Shown: positions 7,666 to 16,079, counted from the first letter of the stretch. The stretch: DNA of 29,946 bases from CAYTES01 sp964436935 (GCA_964436935.1 CAYTES010000011.1:1-29946); one strand, 5' to 3'. The notes: generated from the sequence alone by a model not told the origin. A program made the numbers and translations.

Positions 7666-8817
7666 ATGTCTACAGAACCTCCCATTTCTTTTTCGTCACA
7701 AGCCTCAGCGGCAAATCAAAGCATAAAGATCAAAGAAACGATCGAAAAATTAATGCTTGTTTTATCGGAAAAGGAAAAATTTATCATTCAAAATCGATTC
7801 TCCGTTGGGGCCTCAGGGAAAAACACACTTGAAGCCATTGGACAACATTTTGGGGTGACTCGTGAGCGTATCCGTCAAATTGAAAAAAATGCGATTAAAA
7901 AACTCAAGCGTAATGCTTTTGCGACCAACTTGAAATTTGTCAATGAAACCGCAAAAACAATCATTAAAAAAGAGGGCGGCTTGATGTTGGATAAAAAATT
8001 GGTTGAGCAGTTGTTGGTCATGCTTAAAAATATTGAAGATTCTGAAATCAATGAGCTAAAACTTTCACTCACACTCGATCCGGAGTTGACCCGTGCTTAC
8101 AATACCCTTCAATTTGAACCGCATTGGCGTTTCAATGAAGTGGGACTTGAATTGGTGCGAAAAATTAGCAATGAGGGGGTTCAGGTTCTTGAATCCAAAA
8201 AGGAAATCATTTCGGGTGAGGTATTGGCGAAAAAATTATGTGAAAACCTGGGGCAAAAGATTTCCGAATCTTTGGCTTTATCCGTTTTGGAAATCGACAA
8301 GCGAATCAAATTTGTGAAAGAAGGAATTGGCTTGAAGGATTGGAGAAACATCAACCCCAAGACCTTAAGAGATAAGATTCACTTTATTTTGGATAAAGAA
8401 AATAAACCTCTCCATTTCAGAGAAATTGCTCAAAAAATTCGAGACTGTTTATTTGATAATAAGCGAATCAATTTTCAGGCGGTTCATAATGAACTCATTC
8501 GCAATGAACGGTTTGTTTTGATTGGTAGGGGCTTGTATGCCCTTGAAAAATGGGGTTATAAACCCGGAACGGTTGGTGATGTTATTGCCAAGATTCTTTC
8601 GGATGGAAAAACCCGAACGCGAGAAGAAATCATGAAAGAAGTTTTGAAGCAGCGCTTTGTCAAAAAAATCACCATTTATTTGAACCTAAAAAACGATCGT
8701 CGCGTTCAGAGTTTGAATGGCGATCGCTATCGTTTGGCCAAAGGGGCAGGCTCTAAAATGAAATCCAGAATGCCAAAAGGAGCGATTGCATTACAGGCTG
8801 TCCCCCAAGAGGCTTAG
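7666..8817 (+). CDS. Sigma-70 region 4 / HARE-HTH fusion protein (paralogue 1)
   Basis: 383-residue basic protein. Residues about 28-82 match sigma-70 region 4, with the helix-turn-helix AIGQHFGVTRERIRQIEK, the part of sigma that reads the -35 element and touches the RNA polymerase beta flap. There is no region 2, so it cannot open a -10 element like a true sigma factor. A helical middle (about 85-225) is unassigned. Residues 231-295 match a HARE-HTH domain, the winged helix also found in the RNA polymerase delta subunit (LHFREIAQKI, QAVHNELIRNERFVLIGRGLYAL), and 296-357 look like a second winged helix. Known of the parts: both contact DNA or RNA polymerase. Inferred: an accessory transcription factor that binds polymerase and promoter DNA. 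Monocistronic, with its own promoter and terminator. Confidence 0.85.
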   Translation: MSTEPPISFSSQASAANQSIKIKETIEKLMLVLSEKEKFIIQNRFSVGASGKNTLEAIGQHFGVTRERIRQIEKNAIKKLKRNAFATNLKFVNETAKTIIKKEGGLMLDKKLVEQLLVMLKNIEDSEINELKLSLTLDPELTRAYNTLQFEPHWRFNEVGLELVRKISNEGVQVLESKKEIISGEVLAKKLCENLGQKISESLALSVLEIDKRIKFVKEGIGLKDWRNINPKTLRDKIHFILDKENKPLHFREIAQKIRDCLFDNKRINFQAVHNELIRNERFVLIGRGLYALEKWGYKPGTVGDVIAKILSDGKTRTREEIMKEVLKQRFVKKITIYLNLKNDRRVQSLNGDRYRLAKGAGSKMKSRMPKGAIALQAVPQEA

Positions 8818-8843
8818 AGGTAAAATAAGAATAAGCTCGTTTT

Positions 8844-8874
8844 ATAAAAGCCCTTAAATTTTAAGGGCTTTTAT
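8844..8874. terminator. Bidirectional intrinsic terminator
   Basis: A long perfect stem, ATAAAAGCCCTT (8844-8855) against AAGGGCTTTTAT (8863-8874), with a 7-nt AT loop. The T-rich 3' side serves the plus-strand sigma4-HARE gene, and the mirrored A-rich side serves valS arriving from the right on the minus strand. Confidence 0.85.
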
Positions 8875-8923
8875 TGTTGTGGAATGTGCTAAATGTGCAG
8901 GTTTCTGAACTTTTTAGCCTTTC

Positions 8924-11593
8924 CTAATGTAAACTTTTTATTTGTTCTTTCAGTTGCTTGATTTTTGCAGCCACTTCTTTTTTTCGTTCTTCATCTTGTG
9001 CCACAATCGCGGGGGGTGCATTTTTTACATAACCCGCATTGGAAAGTTTTTGAGTCAATCCTTTGAGATAGGTTTCTGTCGAAAGTAGTTCCTTGTTGAT
9101 TCGATTTTTTTCCTGCTCCACATCCATTAAGCCGGTAAGCGGAATATAAATTTCGATGGATCCTGCCAGTTGAGCAATCGCTTGTTTTATCTTTTTTCCT
9201 TCCTTTTGAATTTCTATTTTTTCTAGTCGGGCCAGTGTTTTAAGAATGTTTTCGTTTGCTTGAAGCACGGAGGTGAATTCGCCCCCGTATAAGGTGGCAC
9301 TTATTTTTTTTGCGGGCTCAATTTTGTATTCTGATCGTGCTTGTCGGATCATGCTGATGACTTGAATAACGGCCTCCATTTTTCTTTTCGCGGTTTTGAA
9401 GGCGAATTTTTTATTTGGCTTGGGCCATGCGGACGTTATTAATTTTTCGGGAATATGCATTTTTCCCCATAACGCCTCGGTGACAAAAGGGGTAAACGGA
9501 TGAAGTAGAGCCAAAAGGGTTTTGAGCACATACAGTAAAACCGGCTTATTGGGATTTATTTTGCTCATTTCTAGATACCAGTCGCAATATTCTCTCCAAA
9601 AAAAGTCGTAAATCAAAAGTCCCACTTCGGAAAAACGGTATTCTTCGATTCCTTTCGTGGCTTGGGCAATGAGTTCTTGCGTCCGCTCCAGGATCCATTC
9701 ATCCGCCAGCGTTAGGGATTTTGGATTTATTTTTAACGCGAAATCCCCTTTTTCCATGTTCATTAGGACAAAGCGTGCTCCATTCCAGATTTTATTCACA
9801 AAATTACGGTAACCTGCAATTTTTTCTTCATAAAGCCGCATGTTATTTCCGGGTGAGGATCCGAGCACAAGACTCAAGCGTACCGCATCGGTTCCGTATT
9901 TTTCGATCATGTCCAGTGGATTGATTCCGTTTCCGAGCGATTTGCTCATTTTTTGTCCTTCCTTGTCGAGAACCAACCCGTGAAGGTAGACGGTCTTAAA
10001 GGGCACTTCTTCCAGTAGGTAGGTGGTCAATACAATCATTCGAGCCACCCAGAAAAAGAGAATGTCGTGTCCTGTTTCCAGTACCGAGGTGGGATGAAAA
10101 TAGTCCAGCTCTTTTGTTTTCTTTGGCCAACCCAGCGTGGAAAAGGTCCATAGTCCGGATGAAAACCAGGTGTCCAGCGTGTCGGGATCTTGTTCCAGCT
10201 TGGTTCCTTTGCAAGAAGGGCATTGGATGGGTGTTTTTTCTCGTACGATGGGGTTTGCACATCCTTCTTTTTTCGGTGTTTTACAATACCAGACAGGGAT
10301 TTGATGTCCCCACCAAATTTGTCGTGAAATGCACCAGTCTCTTAAGTTTTCCATCCAATGAAAGTACGTTTTATCAAACCTCTCCGGAATAATAGTGATT
10401 TTCTTTTTTCGAACGACTTCTATCGAGCGTTCTTTGAGTGATTTTCCATTCACTTTTTTATTCACGTTAATGAACCACTGCTGTGAAATGAGTGGTTCAA
10501 TGGGCGTTTCGCAACGGTAGCAGACCGAAAGATTATGAACGTAGTCCTCTTCTGTTTTTTCAACCAGTCCTTTTTGTTCGAGCTTATCAATGATTTTTTC
10601 TCGAGCTTCACGCGCGTTCATTCCTTTAAATTCCCCGGCATATTCCGTTAAATTTCCTTTTTCATCAATGATTTGAATGATTTCAATTTCCGGATTGCGT
10701 TGGGCAATTTCAAAATCTTTGAAGTCGTGGGCCGGAGTGATGGTCATGGCTCCGGTTCCAAAGTCGGGATCCACTTCTTCATCGGCAAGGATTTTTGCTC
10801 GGACTTCTCCGTCGATCCACGGCACCATCACTTCTTTTCCAATCCATTTTTTATACCGTTTGTCGCTCGGATGCACGACAATGATTTTATCCAAAAATTT
10901 GGTTTCCGGACGTGCTGTTCCAATGATGAACGGGCCGTACTTAAGGTAATAAAATTTTACTTTTTCTTCTCTGTATTGCACTTCGTCATCCGCCAAGGTG
11001 GATTGGCAACGCACGCACCAGTTGACGATACGATGGCCGCGGTAAATCAGTCCGTCTTTGAACATGCGCACAAAAGCGGTGTTTACCGCATGTGATAGGC
11101 CTTCATCCATGGTGTAGCGTTCCCTCGTCCAGTCCACGCTCGCTCCCATTTTCCGCATTTGATTCCGAATCACATCTTGTGAGTTTTCCACATACGCGTG
11201 GACTCGCTTGAGGAATTTTTTGCGGCCGAGAGATTGCCTGGTTTCTCCTTCCGTCGCAATTATTTTCTCGACCCTATTTTGTGTGGCAATGGCGGCATGA
11301 TCGGTTCCCGGAAGCCACAAAGTCGGGTCACCTTTCATCCGGTGAAATCGAATCATGATGTCCGAAATAGCCAACATGATGGCATGCCCTAAGTGGAGCT
11401 CCCCCGTGGCGTTGGGGGGTGGTAAGGCAATGCTAAACGGCTTTTTTTTTATGTTTATTTTGGGAATAAATGTTCCACTTTTTTCCCACTCTTGGTAGAT
11501 TGTTTCTTCAAAATCTTTCGCGGAATAAGTTTTGGGGAGTTCCCCGTTTATCTCCGGGCGTTGCTTTTTTTTATGTTGTGGAGTGGTGTTCAT
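8924..11593 (-). CDS. valS: Valyl-tRNA synthetase
   Basis: Class I enzyme that charges tRNA-Val and edits mischarged threonine. The length of 889 residues is normal for the family. Seen: PPPNATGELHLGH with the HIGH-type motif at 67-70, KMSKS at 548-552, an editing (CP1) insertion between them, a CxxC-rich zinc-ribbon segment in the region CANPIVREKTPIQCPSCKG, the DTWFSSGLW motif, and an anticodon-binding domain followed by the C-terminal coiled-coil arm (about 820-889) typical of ValRS. The first ~12 residues are basic and polar. Divergent from the membrane-anchored gene at 11663; terminator shared with the sigma4-HARE gene. Confidence 0.97.
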   Translation of the reverse strand: MNTTPQHKKKQRPEINGELPKTYSAKDFEETIYQEWEKSGTFIPKINIKKKPFSIALPPPNATGELHLGHAIMLAISDIMIRFHRMKGDPTLWLPGTDHAAIATQNRVEKIIATEGETRQSLGRKKFLKRVHAYVENSQDVIRNQMRKMGASVDWTRERYTMDEGLSHAVNTAFVRMFKDGLIYRGHRIVNWCVRCQSTLADDEVQYREEKVKFYYLKYGPFIIGTARPETKFLDKIIVVHPSDKRYKKWIGKEVMVPWIDGEVRAKILADEEVDPDFGTGAMTITPAHDFKDFEIAQRNPEIEIIQIIDEKGNLTEYAGEFKGMNAREAREKIIDKLEQKGLVEKTEEDYVHNLSVCYRCETPIEPLISQQWFINVNKKVNGKSLKERSIEVVRKKKITIIPERFDKTYFHWMENLRDWCISRQIWWGHQIPVWYCKTPKKEGCANPIVREKTPIQCPSCKGTKLEQDPDTLDTWFSSGLWTFSTLGWPKKTKELDYFHPTSVLETGHDILFFWVARMIVLTTYLLEEVPFKTVYLHGLVLDKEGQKMSKSLGNGINPLDMIEKYGTDAVRLSLVLGSSPGNNMRLYEEKIAGYRNFVNKIWNGARFVLMNMEKGDFALKINPKSLTLADEWILERTQELIAQATKGIEEYRFSEVGLLIYDFFWREYCDWYLEMSKINPNKPVLLYVLKTLLALLHPFTPFVTEALWGKMHIPEKLITSAWPKPNKKFAFKTAKRKMEAVIQVISMIRQARSEYKIEPAKKISATLYGGEFTSVLQANENILKTLARLEKIEIQKEGKKIKQAIAQLAGSIEIYIPLTGLMDVEQEKNRINKELLSTETYLKGLTQKLSNAGYVKNAPPAIVAQDEERKKEVAAKIKQLKEQIKSLH

Positions 11594-11631
11594 TTTAAAT
11601 TCAGCATTAGCGGAGCGCCTGTTTGGTCTTT

Positions 11632-11640
11632 TTTATATCA
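11632..11640 (-). promoter_or_regulatory. Extended -10 of valS
   Basis: TGATATAAA on the minus strand; the -10 hexamer TATAAA lies at 11632-11637. The -35 is weak. The predicted start gives a leader of about 32 nt. Confidence 0.55.
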
Positions 11641-11662
11641 TAAGTTGGGCAAATTTTACAGG

Positions 11663-12277
11663 ATGCAGCCATTGACATTTCTCTTTATTTTGATTATAGT
11701 TTACTTAGCCATTTTTTTTGTGGCTTTTAGTCGTTTCATCGTTATTTTTTGTATGGTTCACTCTCCTTTTGCTCCCAAAGAATCATTTTCCAAAGGTCCT
11801 TCTTCCGCCGAGGAAAAATTGAAATCAACCGAGAATCAACAGGATTTAGGGGTTTCGGTGGATACAAGTGGTATTTTGAGTGAGGTGGATTCGGTGGAAG
11901 ATGGTGCGGAGGGTGGAATCGGTCGGGTGAGAGAAAACACCGAAGGAATTGGGGAAAACCAACAATCCACTTCGGGGAAGTTTCAACACTTTCAGCAAAA
12001 AATGACCGATGAACAAGCAAAAGCCCTTAAGGCCAAGCTTTTAACGGCTTTGCCTGCTAAAAAAGTGATGATTCGTGATATTCGACAGCATATCAGTAAA
12101 GAGTTGGATGACTGGAAAGTGAAGGCTAAAATTTCCCAACGTCATGGGGCGTTGCGTGAGTTGAGTGAGTCCGTTAAGAAAATGCGTGAACTGAAGAAAC
12201 TTTTGCGTCAGTTGTTGTATGCGACGACAGAAATCATTAAGAATATCTGGCTCAAGGTGGTGCATGGGATAGTGTAG
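11663..12277 (+). CDS. Membrane-anchored protein of unknown function
   Basis: I do not recognise a family. From the ATG at 11663 the product has 204 residues: one N-terminal hydrophobic helix (about 4-31), a Ser/Glu/Gly-rich acidic linker (about 34-105), and a basic, helix-forming C-terminal part (about 110-204, with KAKLLTALPAKKVMIRDIRQHI and repeated KKMRELKKLLRQLL-like sequence). The frame stays open upstream to an ATG at 11492, but that would run into valS on the other strand and would add a run with no domain character. ATG 11663 places the transmembrane helix at the N terminus and keeps the genes divergent. The basic tail could bind nucleic acid, membrane or a partner protein. Confidence 0.65.
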   Translation: MQPLTFLFILIIVYLAIFFVAFSRFIVIFCMVHSPFAPKESFSKGPSSAEEKLKSTENQQDLGVSVDTSGILSEVDSVEDGAEGGIGRVRENTEGIGENQQSTSGKFQHFQQKMTDEQAKALKAKLLTALPAKKVMIRDIRQHISKELDDWKVKAKISQRHGALRELSESVKKMRELKKLLRQLLYATTEIIKNIWLKVVHGIV

Positions 12278-12304
12278 AATTCGGCCCCCCCCGCGGTTTT
12301 TAAG

Positions 12305-12310
12305 TATAAT
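12305..12310 (+). promoter_or_regulatory. -10 box of the 91-residue gene
   Basis: A perfect TATAAT ends about 24 bases before the ATG at 12334. No -35 is evident. A run of eight C's (12285-12292) lies where the -35 and spacer should be. Confidence 0.45.
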
Positions 12311-12333
12311 AAAATATCAATAACCCCTTATTT

Positions 12334-12609
12334 ATGGGTGTTGAAGATGAAGCTATGGAGCCTTCTCCTTATCATTTAGTCGCCGAGTGGTTTGATAAGT
12401 GGACGGAGTCTGATGGTGTAAAATTTAAACATCTTGGTGATTTTGGTGCAGATTTTTTTATTGAAAAAGAAGGTGATACTTTTTACTTAACGAGTCATGG
12501 GCCTGGTATTGAATTGATTATAAAATCGGATGGAACGATGGAGGGCTCTTTAGGATTTAGGATGAATTTTGATACGATCAAAAGAGCCGTTGAAAGAGCA
12601 TCGAAATAA
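12334..12609 (+). CDS. Small acidic protein of unknown function
   Basis: 91 residues, soluble, acidic, with no signal or membrane segment and no family I recognise. The pattern (an N-terminal helix with EWFDKW, several short strands including FGADFFIEKEGDTFYLTSHGPGIELII, and a final helix FDTIKRAVERASK) suggests one small alpha/beta domain. It sits between the membrane-anchored unknown and nadA on the same strand. A clean TATAAT box upstream and coherent codon use support a real gene. An ATG seven codons in is an alternative start. Confidence 0.65.
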   Translation: MGVEDEAMEPSPYHLVAEWFDKWTESDGVKFKHLGDFGADFFIEKEGDTFYLTSHGPGIELIIKSDGTMEGSLGFRMNFDTIKRAVERASK

Positions 12610-12654
12610 CTTATTTTTTGTTCTAATGGTACAAGTCAGATGACCTCCCTCTGC

Positions 12655-12683
12655 TTTCGAAATCCTTCTTTTTCTGTTATTTT
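12655..12683 (+). promoter_or_regulatory. Candidate promoter of nadA-nadC
   Basis: TGTTATTTT (extended -10, hexamer at 12678-12683) with a poor TTTCGA 17 nt upstream. Predicted leader about 22 nt. Weak evidence; read-through from the 91-residue gene is also possible. Confidence 0.3.
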
Positions 12684-12712
12684 GGCCTCGATTTAACCTT
12701 TTTGAGTCTAAG

Positions 12713-13702
12713 ATGTCTTTTATTACGGAAGAAAATCGTCAGTGGATCGAGAAAATAAACCGTCTAAAGAAGGAAAAGAATGCGGTGATTTTAGTACATA
12801 ATTACCAACGGCCTGAAATTTTTGAAGTGGCGGATTATCTGGGTGATTCTTTGGGGCTTTGCCAGCAAGCGCGGGAAACAGATGCCCGATTGATTGTGTT
12901 TTCGGGGGTTTATTTCATGGCCGAAAGCGCGGCTATTTTGAATCCGGACAAGAAGGTGGTGATCCCGGATCCCGAATCGGGTTGTGCGATGTCGGATATG
13001 ATTACGGCGGATAGCCTTCGCGAGACTAAAAAGAAATATCCGGGTGTGCCGGTGGTGACGTATGTGAACTCTACGGCGGAAGTGAAGGCGGAATCTGATA
13101 TTTGTTGTACCTCTTCCAATGCCGTGGATATTGTACGTTCGCTTCCCGATGAGCGGATCATCATGGCTCCCGATCGTAATTTGGCGGCCTATGTTGCGAC
13201 TCAGGTGTCGGGAAAGGAAATCATCGCCTGGGATGGCTATTGTCCCATTCATGAGCGTCTGACCTTGGATTATCTTCAGCAGTCCCGCTTAAAGCATCCT
13301 CATGCGAAATTCATTGCTCATCCGGAGTGTCCTCCTGATGTCATTGCCGCGGCGGATTATTGTTCGAGTACCAGTAAAATGATCGAAATTTGTACACAGG
13401 ATCCGGCCGAAGAGTTTGTGCTCATGACGGAATGCGGAATGATCAAGCGTCTCCAGAAGGCACTTCCCCATAAGAAATTTTATACGTTGTGCAGCATGTG
13501 TTTCGATATGAAGAAAAATACTTTGGAAAAAATTTATGAGTCGCTTGTTGAGGAGAGTCATGAGATTGTCCTTTCCGATGAAATAAAGCGGAAGGCGTAT
13601 CGTGCTTTTGAGCGAATGTTTGCCGTTGAGCCCGGCCCCAGCCCGGCTTCTTTTTTGGTTTCTCGTCATAAAACTCCTTCACGTTTTTTTATATTGAAAT
13701 GA
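12713..13702 (+). CDS. nadA: Quinolinate synthase
   Basis: Condenses iminoaspartate with dihydroxyacetone phosphate to quinolinate, the first committed ring-forming step of NAD synthesis, using an oxygen-sensitive 4Fe-4S cluster. At 329 residues it is normal for the family. Seen: HNYQRPEI and ADYLGDSLGL near the N terminus, the SGCAMSDM cysteine (C91), the HPECP cysteine (C206), and the CxxCFDMKKNTLEK segment with C260/C263. C91, C206 and C263 fit the three cluster ligands. The start has no Shine-Dalgarno motif. The last codons overlap nadC by ATGA. No nadB (aspartate oxidase) or aspartate dehydrogenase is in this window. Confidence 0.96.
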   Translation: MSFITEENRQWIEKINRLKKEKNAVILVHNYQRPEIFEVADYLGDSLGLCQQARETDARLIVFSGVYFMAESAAILNPDKKVVIPDPESGCAMSDMITADSLRETKKKYPGVPVVTYVNSTAEVKAESDICCTSSNAVDIVRSLPDERIIMAPDRNLAAYVATQVSGKEIIAWDGYCPIHERLTLDYLQQSRLKHPHAKFIAHPECPPDVIAAADYCSSTSKMIEICTQDPAEEFVLMTECGMIKRLQKALPHKKFYTLCSMCFDMKKNTLEKIYESLVEESHEIVLSDEIKRKAYRAFERMFAVEPGPSPASFLVSRHKTPSRFFILK

Positions 13703-14616
13703 GTGATTCCTTTTTTCCCTATGACCGTTCGGCTTTGTTGACGCTAGATCAGCCTTTTTACAGAAAAGATTTGGAGTGTTTTTTGTGGGGAGCTTTTCAA
13801 TCGGATGCCTCGCGGGGAGATCTTTCTACGGATCTTTTATTGCGGTGGGATCGTCCAATGACCGCTTTTGTGGAATCTCGTGAGGACGGACTTTTTTCGG
13901 GATTATCCGAAATAAGATGGTTTTTAGAGAGACTAATCAATTCCGGTTTTTCTGATTTAGCGCCTGCGTTTCATTTTCAGGATGCTCAGCCTTTTTATTC
14001 GGGCGATGTGCTTCTTGAAATTCGGGCGAAAGCGTCCCATTTATTGAAATTGGAACGCACCCTATTGAATTTTTTGCAGCGCATGTGCGGCATTGCCACC
14101 TTGACCCGTCGCTATGTCGACCTGGCCACTCCCCTTCCCGTTGCGGCCACACGTAAAACACTCTACGGCTTATTGGATAAAAAGGCCGTGTCCGTGGGCG
14201 GTGGTTTGACGCACCGCCTTCATCTGGGAGACGCTCCTCTCATTAAGGATAATCATTTGGCGTTGGTTCGAGGCGATTGGTCGGCTCTTATTTCCGGCAT
14301 TCAGGACAAAACGGATTCTTTTCCCTTTTTGACCCTTGAAGTGCGCGACGAAAAAGAGGTTGAAATTCTTTTGAATTCACCGCTGGCTCACCTTCAATGT
14401 CCCGTTTTTATATTGTGTGACAATTTTACGCCGCTTCAACTCCGGAAACTTTTGGGTCGGGTTGGCTCAAAGCCTCCTACGTTTTATTTTGAAGTTTCGG
14501 GCGGAATTGAACTCCATACTCTTCAAAATTACCTCATTCCGGGAGTGGATGTGATTTCGATAGGGGCTTTAACTCATTCCGTTTCTGCGATTGATCTTTC
14601 TTTTAAGCTGGTCTGA
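13699..14616 (+). CDS. nadC: Nicotinate-nucleotide pyrophosphorylase (carboxylating)
   Basis: Converts quinolinate and PRPP into nicotinate mononucleotide, the step after NadA. 305 residues, slightly longer than usual. Seen: ERTLLNFLQRMCGIAT (119-134), TRKT (151-154), GGGLTHRLHLGD (167-178) and KDNH (183-186), the residues that bind quinolinate and PRPP, then a C-terminal barrel with FEVSGGIEL and VDVISIGALTHS. The start codon shares the ATGA overlap with the nadA stop, so translation is probably coupled. It converges on the HIT gene; a short stem (CTTAG/CTAAG near 14622-14634) without a T run follows the stop. Confidence 0.96.
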   Translation: MSDSFFPYDRSALLTLDQPFYRKDLECFLWGAFQSDASRGDLSTDLLLRWDRPMTAFVESREDGLFSGLSEIRWFLERLINSGFSDLAPAFHFQDAQPFYSGDVLLEIRAKASHLLKLERTLLNFLQRMCGIATLTRRYVDLATPLPVAATRKTLYGLLDKKAVSVGGGLTHRLHLGDAPLIKDNHLALVRGDWSALISGIQDKTDSFPFLTLEVRDEKEVEILLNSPLAHLQCPVFILCDNFTPLQLRKLLGRVGSKPPTFYFEVSGGIELHTLQNYLIPGVDVISIGALTHSVSAIDLSFKLV

Positions 14617-14640
14617 TGGACCTTAGATCCTAAGCAGGCT

Positions 14641-14952
14641 CTAAGCCAAGAGATGGAGGTGGAGGTGAAAAACTTCCTGTCCGCCTTTTTGACCCACGTT
14701 GCATTGCAGTTTATACCCTTCCAGATTTAATTTTTCTCCCATTTGCTTTGCCGCCCGCATCAAGTGCCCCATGATTTTTTCATCTCCTTCTTCAAGATCC
14801 ATTAGAGTTGGAATATGTTTTTTGGGAATGATCAAAAGATGCGTCGTTGCTTTGGGGTGAATATCGTGAAAAATCAGACAATGCTCGTCTTCATATTCCT
14901 GTCGGCTGGGAATCTGTTTTTGAACGATTTTACAGAAAAGGCAATCTTCCAT
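14641..14952 (-). CDS. HIT-family (histidine triad) nucleotide hydrolase
   Basis: 103 residues. HIT proteins hydrolyse purine nucleoside phosphoramidates or related nucleotides. Seen: an N-terminal CLFCKI cysteine pair (C4/C7, a zinc site in many members), IPKKHIPTL, and the triad HLHLHLL at 96-102, directly after GQKGGQEVF. The protein stops one residue after the triad, shorter than typical members, which continue with a GGR-like tail. The catalytic triad is complete, so activity is likely. It lies 25 bp downstream of sigma4-HARE gene 2 on the same strand, probably in one transcript. The start is secure because the conserved N terminus begins there. Confidence 0.92.
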   Translation of the reverse strand: MEDCLFCKIVQKQIPSRQEYEDEHCLIFHDIHPKATTHLLIIPKKHIPTLMDLEEGDEKIMGHLMRAAKQMGEKLNLEGYKLQCNVGQKGGQEVFHLHLHLLA

Positions 14953-14977
14953 CGGGCGGGAGGCAATAATCGAAATG

Positions 14978-16036
14978 CTATTTTGTCACTGCTTCGAGGG
15001 CGTAGAGGGCCCGGCCCACACGGATGAAAGTGGGATTGTTCTGAAGATTCAAGGAAATCGTACCGTGTTTGACCTTTCTTTGTTTCAAAACGCCCGTAAT
15101 GATTTCTTGTTTGGTCAGTGGGCTTTTTTTCTTGAGCAAATCGCGGATGATATCCGAAACGGTTCCTTCTTTGTATCCCCACTCTTTGAGGGCGTAAAGT
15201 CCTCTTCCCACTAAAACAAATTGTTCATAGCGAATCAATTCGTTGTGAACCGCTTGGACTGTGACTCTTTTTTTGTCAAAACCCGCTTGTGTGATTTTTG
15301 TGGCAATTTCTTGAAAATGGAGGGGGTGTTGGATCTTTTTAAGGATGAGGTAGGCTTTATCCCGAATGCTTTTTGGATTCACATGTCTCCAGGTCATTAA
15401 CCCGATTCCATTTTCCGTCTTTTTGATGCGTCGATCCGTTGAAATAACCGATCGAATGAATTCCACGCTGTACTGTTTTTCCTCAGCGGCAAAGAGGCTT
15501 GCCAATTCCGAGATGAGTCTTGCTTCGTTCATGACATCCCCTTTCTTTTCCAGTACCTGTATTCCTTTTTTGGTCACCGCTTGAATATCCTTTATTGAAA
15601 TCGAGTTGAAATGGTAGTAGGCGTGATTCAAATCGCTCTTATTCATCCGAATGATTTCAGGATGAATGGCCAATGCCAATTTAACAATGCTGGCATCTTC
15701 CTTATTGGAAGATTTGAAAATTTCCAATAATTTGGTCACAATTTCTTTTTCATTCGATACACCTCCTTGTTCTGATAACATTTCGAAAGCCACTTCTCCG
15801 ACTTTTTTAAGTTTTGTCGTGGGGGCGGTCCTTTTAAGTTTAGCAAGGGCAATTTTTTCGATTTGTCGGATTCGTTCGCGTGTGACCGAGAATTTTTGAC
15901 CTATTTTTTCGAGGGTCCAACGGGCTTCATCGTCCAACGAAAATCGTTTGGTCACAACCCATTTTTCTTTTTCGGTTAAAACCAAAAATAAATCCTCAAG
16001 AACTTTTTTCATATCGATTGTCTCTGATGTGGGCAT
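14978..16036 (-). CDS. Sigma-70 region 4 / HARE-HTH fusion protein (paralogue 2)
   Basis: 352 residues, the same architecture as the gene at 7666: sigma region 4 at about 12-70 (TLEKIGQKFSVTRERIRQIEK), an unassigned helical middle, a HARE-HTH domain at about 221-286 (LHFQEIATKI, QAVHNELIRYEQFVLVGRGLYAL) and a second winged helix at about 287-345. The VTRERIRQIEK recognition helix and the WRxxNPKxxRDK junction are shared almost exactly with paralogue 1, while the middle is much more divergent. Region 2 is again absent. Followed by the HIT gene and preceded by tRNA-Leu, all on the minus strand. Likely an accessory transcription factor; that it competes with or complements paralogue 1 is inference. 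Confidence 0.85.
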   Translation of the reverse strand: MPTSETIDMKKVLEDLFLVLTEKEKWVVTKRFSLDDEARWTLEKIGQKFSVTRERIRQIEKIALAKLKRTAPTTKLKKVGEVAFEMLSEQGGVSNEKEIVTKLLEIFKSSNKEDASIVKLALAIHPEIIRMNKSDLNHAYYHFNSISIKDIQAVTKKGIQVLEKKGDVMNEARLISELASLFAAEEKQYSVEFIRSVISTDRRIKKTENGIGLMTWRHVNPKSIRDKAYLILKKIQHPLHFQEIATKITQAGFDKKRVTVQAVHNELIRYEQFVLVGRGLYALKEWGYKEGTVSDIIRDLLKKKSPLTKQEIITGVLKQRKVKHGTISLNLQNNPTFIRVGRALYALEAVTK

Positions 16037-16079
16037 ATCGTTTATTTTTTAGGGCTTAAAATGACGAAGTGGAACGGTG

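Noticed and set aside
11492..11662. Longer start for the membrane-anchored unknown
   Set aside because: It would overlap the start of valS on the other strand and place the membrane helix internally; ATG 11663 is more sensible.
12791..13252. Open frame antisense to nadA (153 codons)
   Set aside because: His/Arg-rich shadow of a conserved gene; no family, no promoter.
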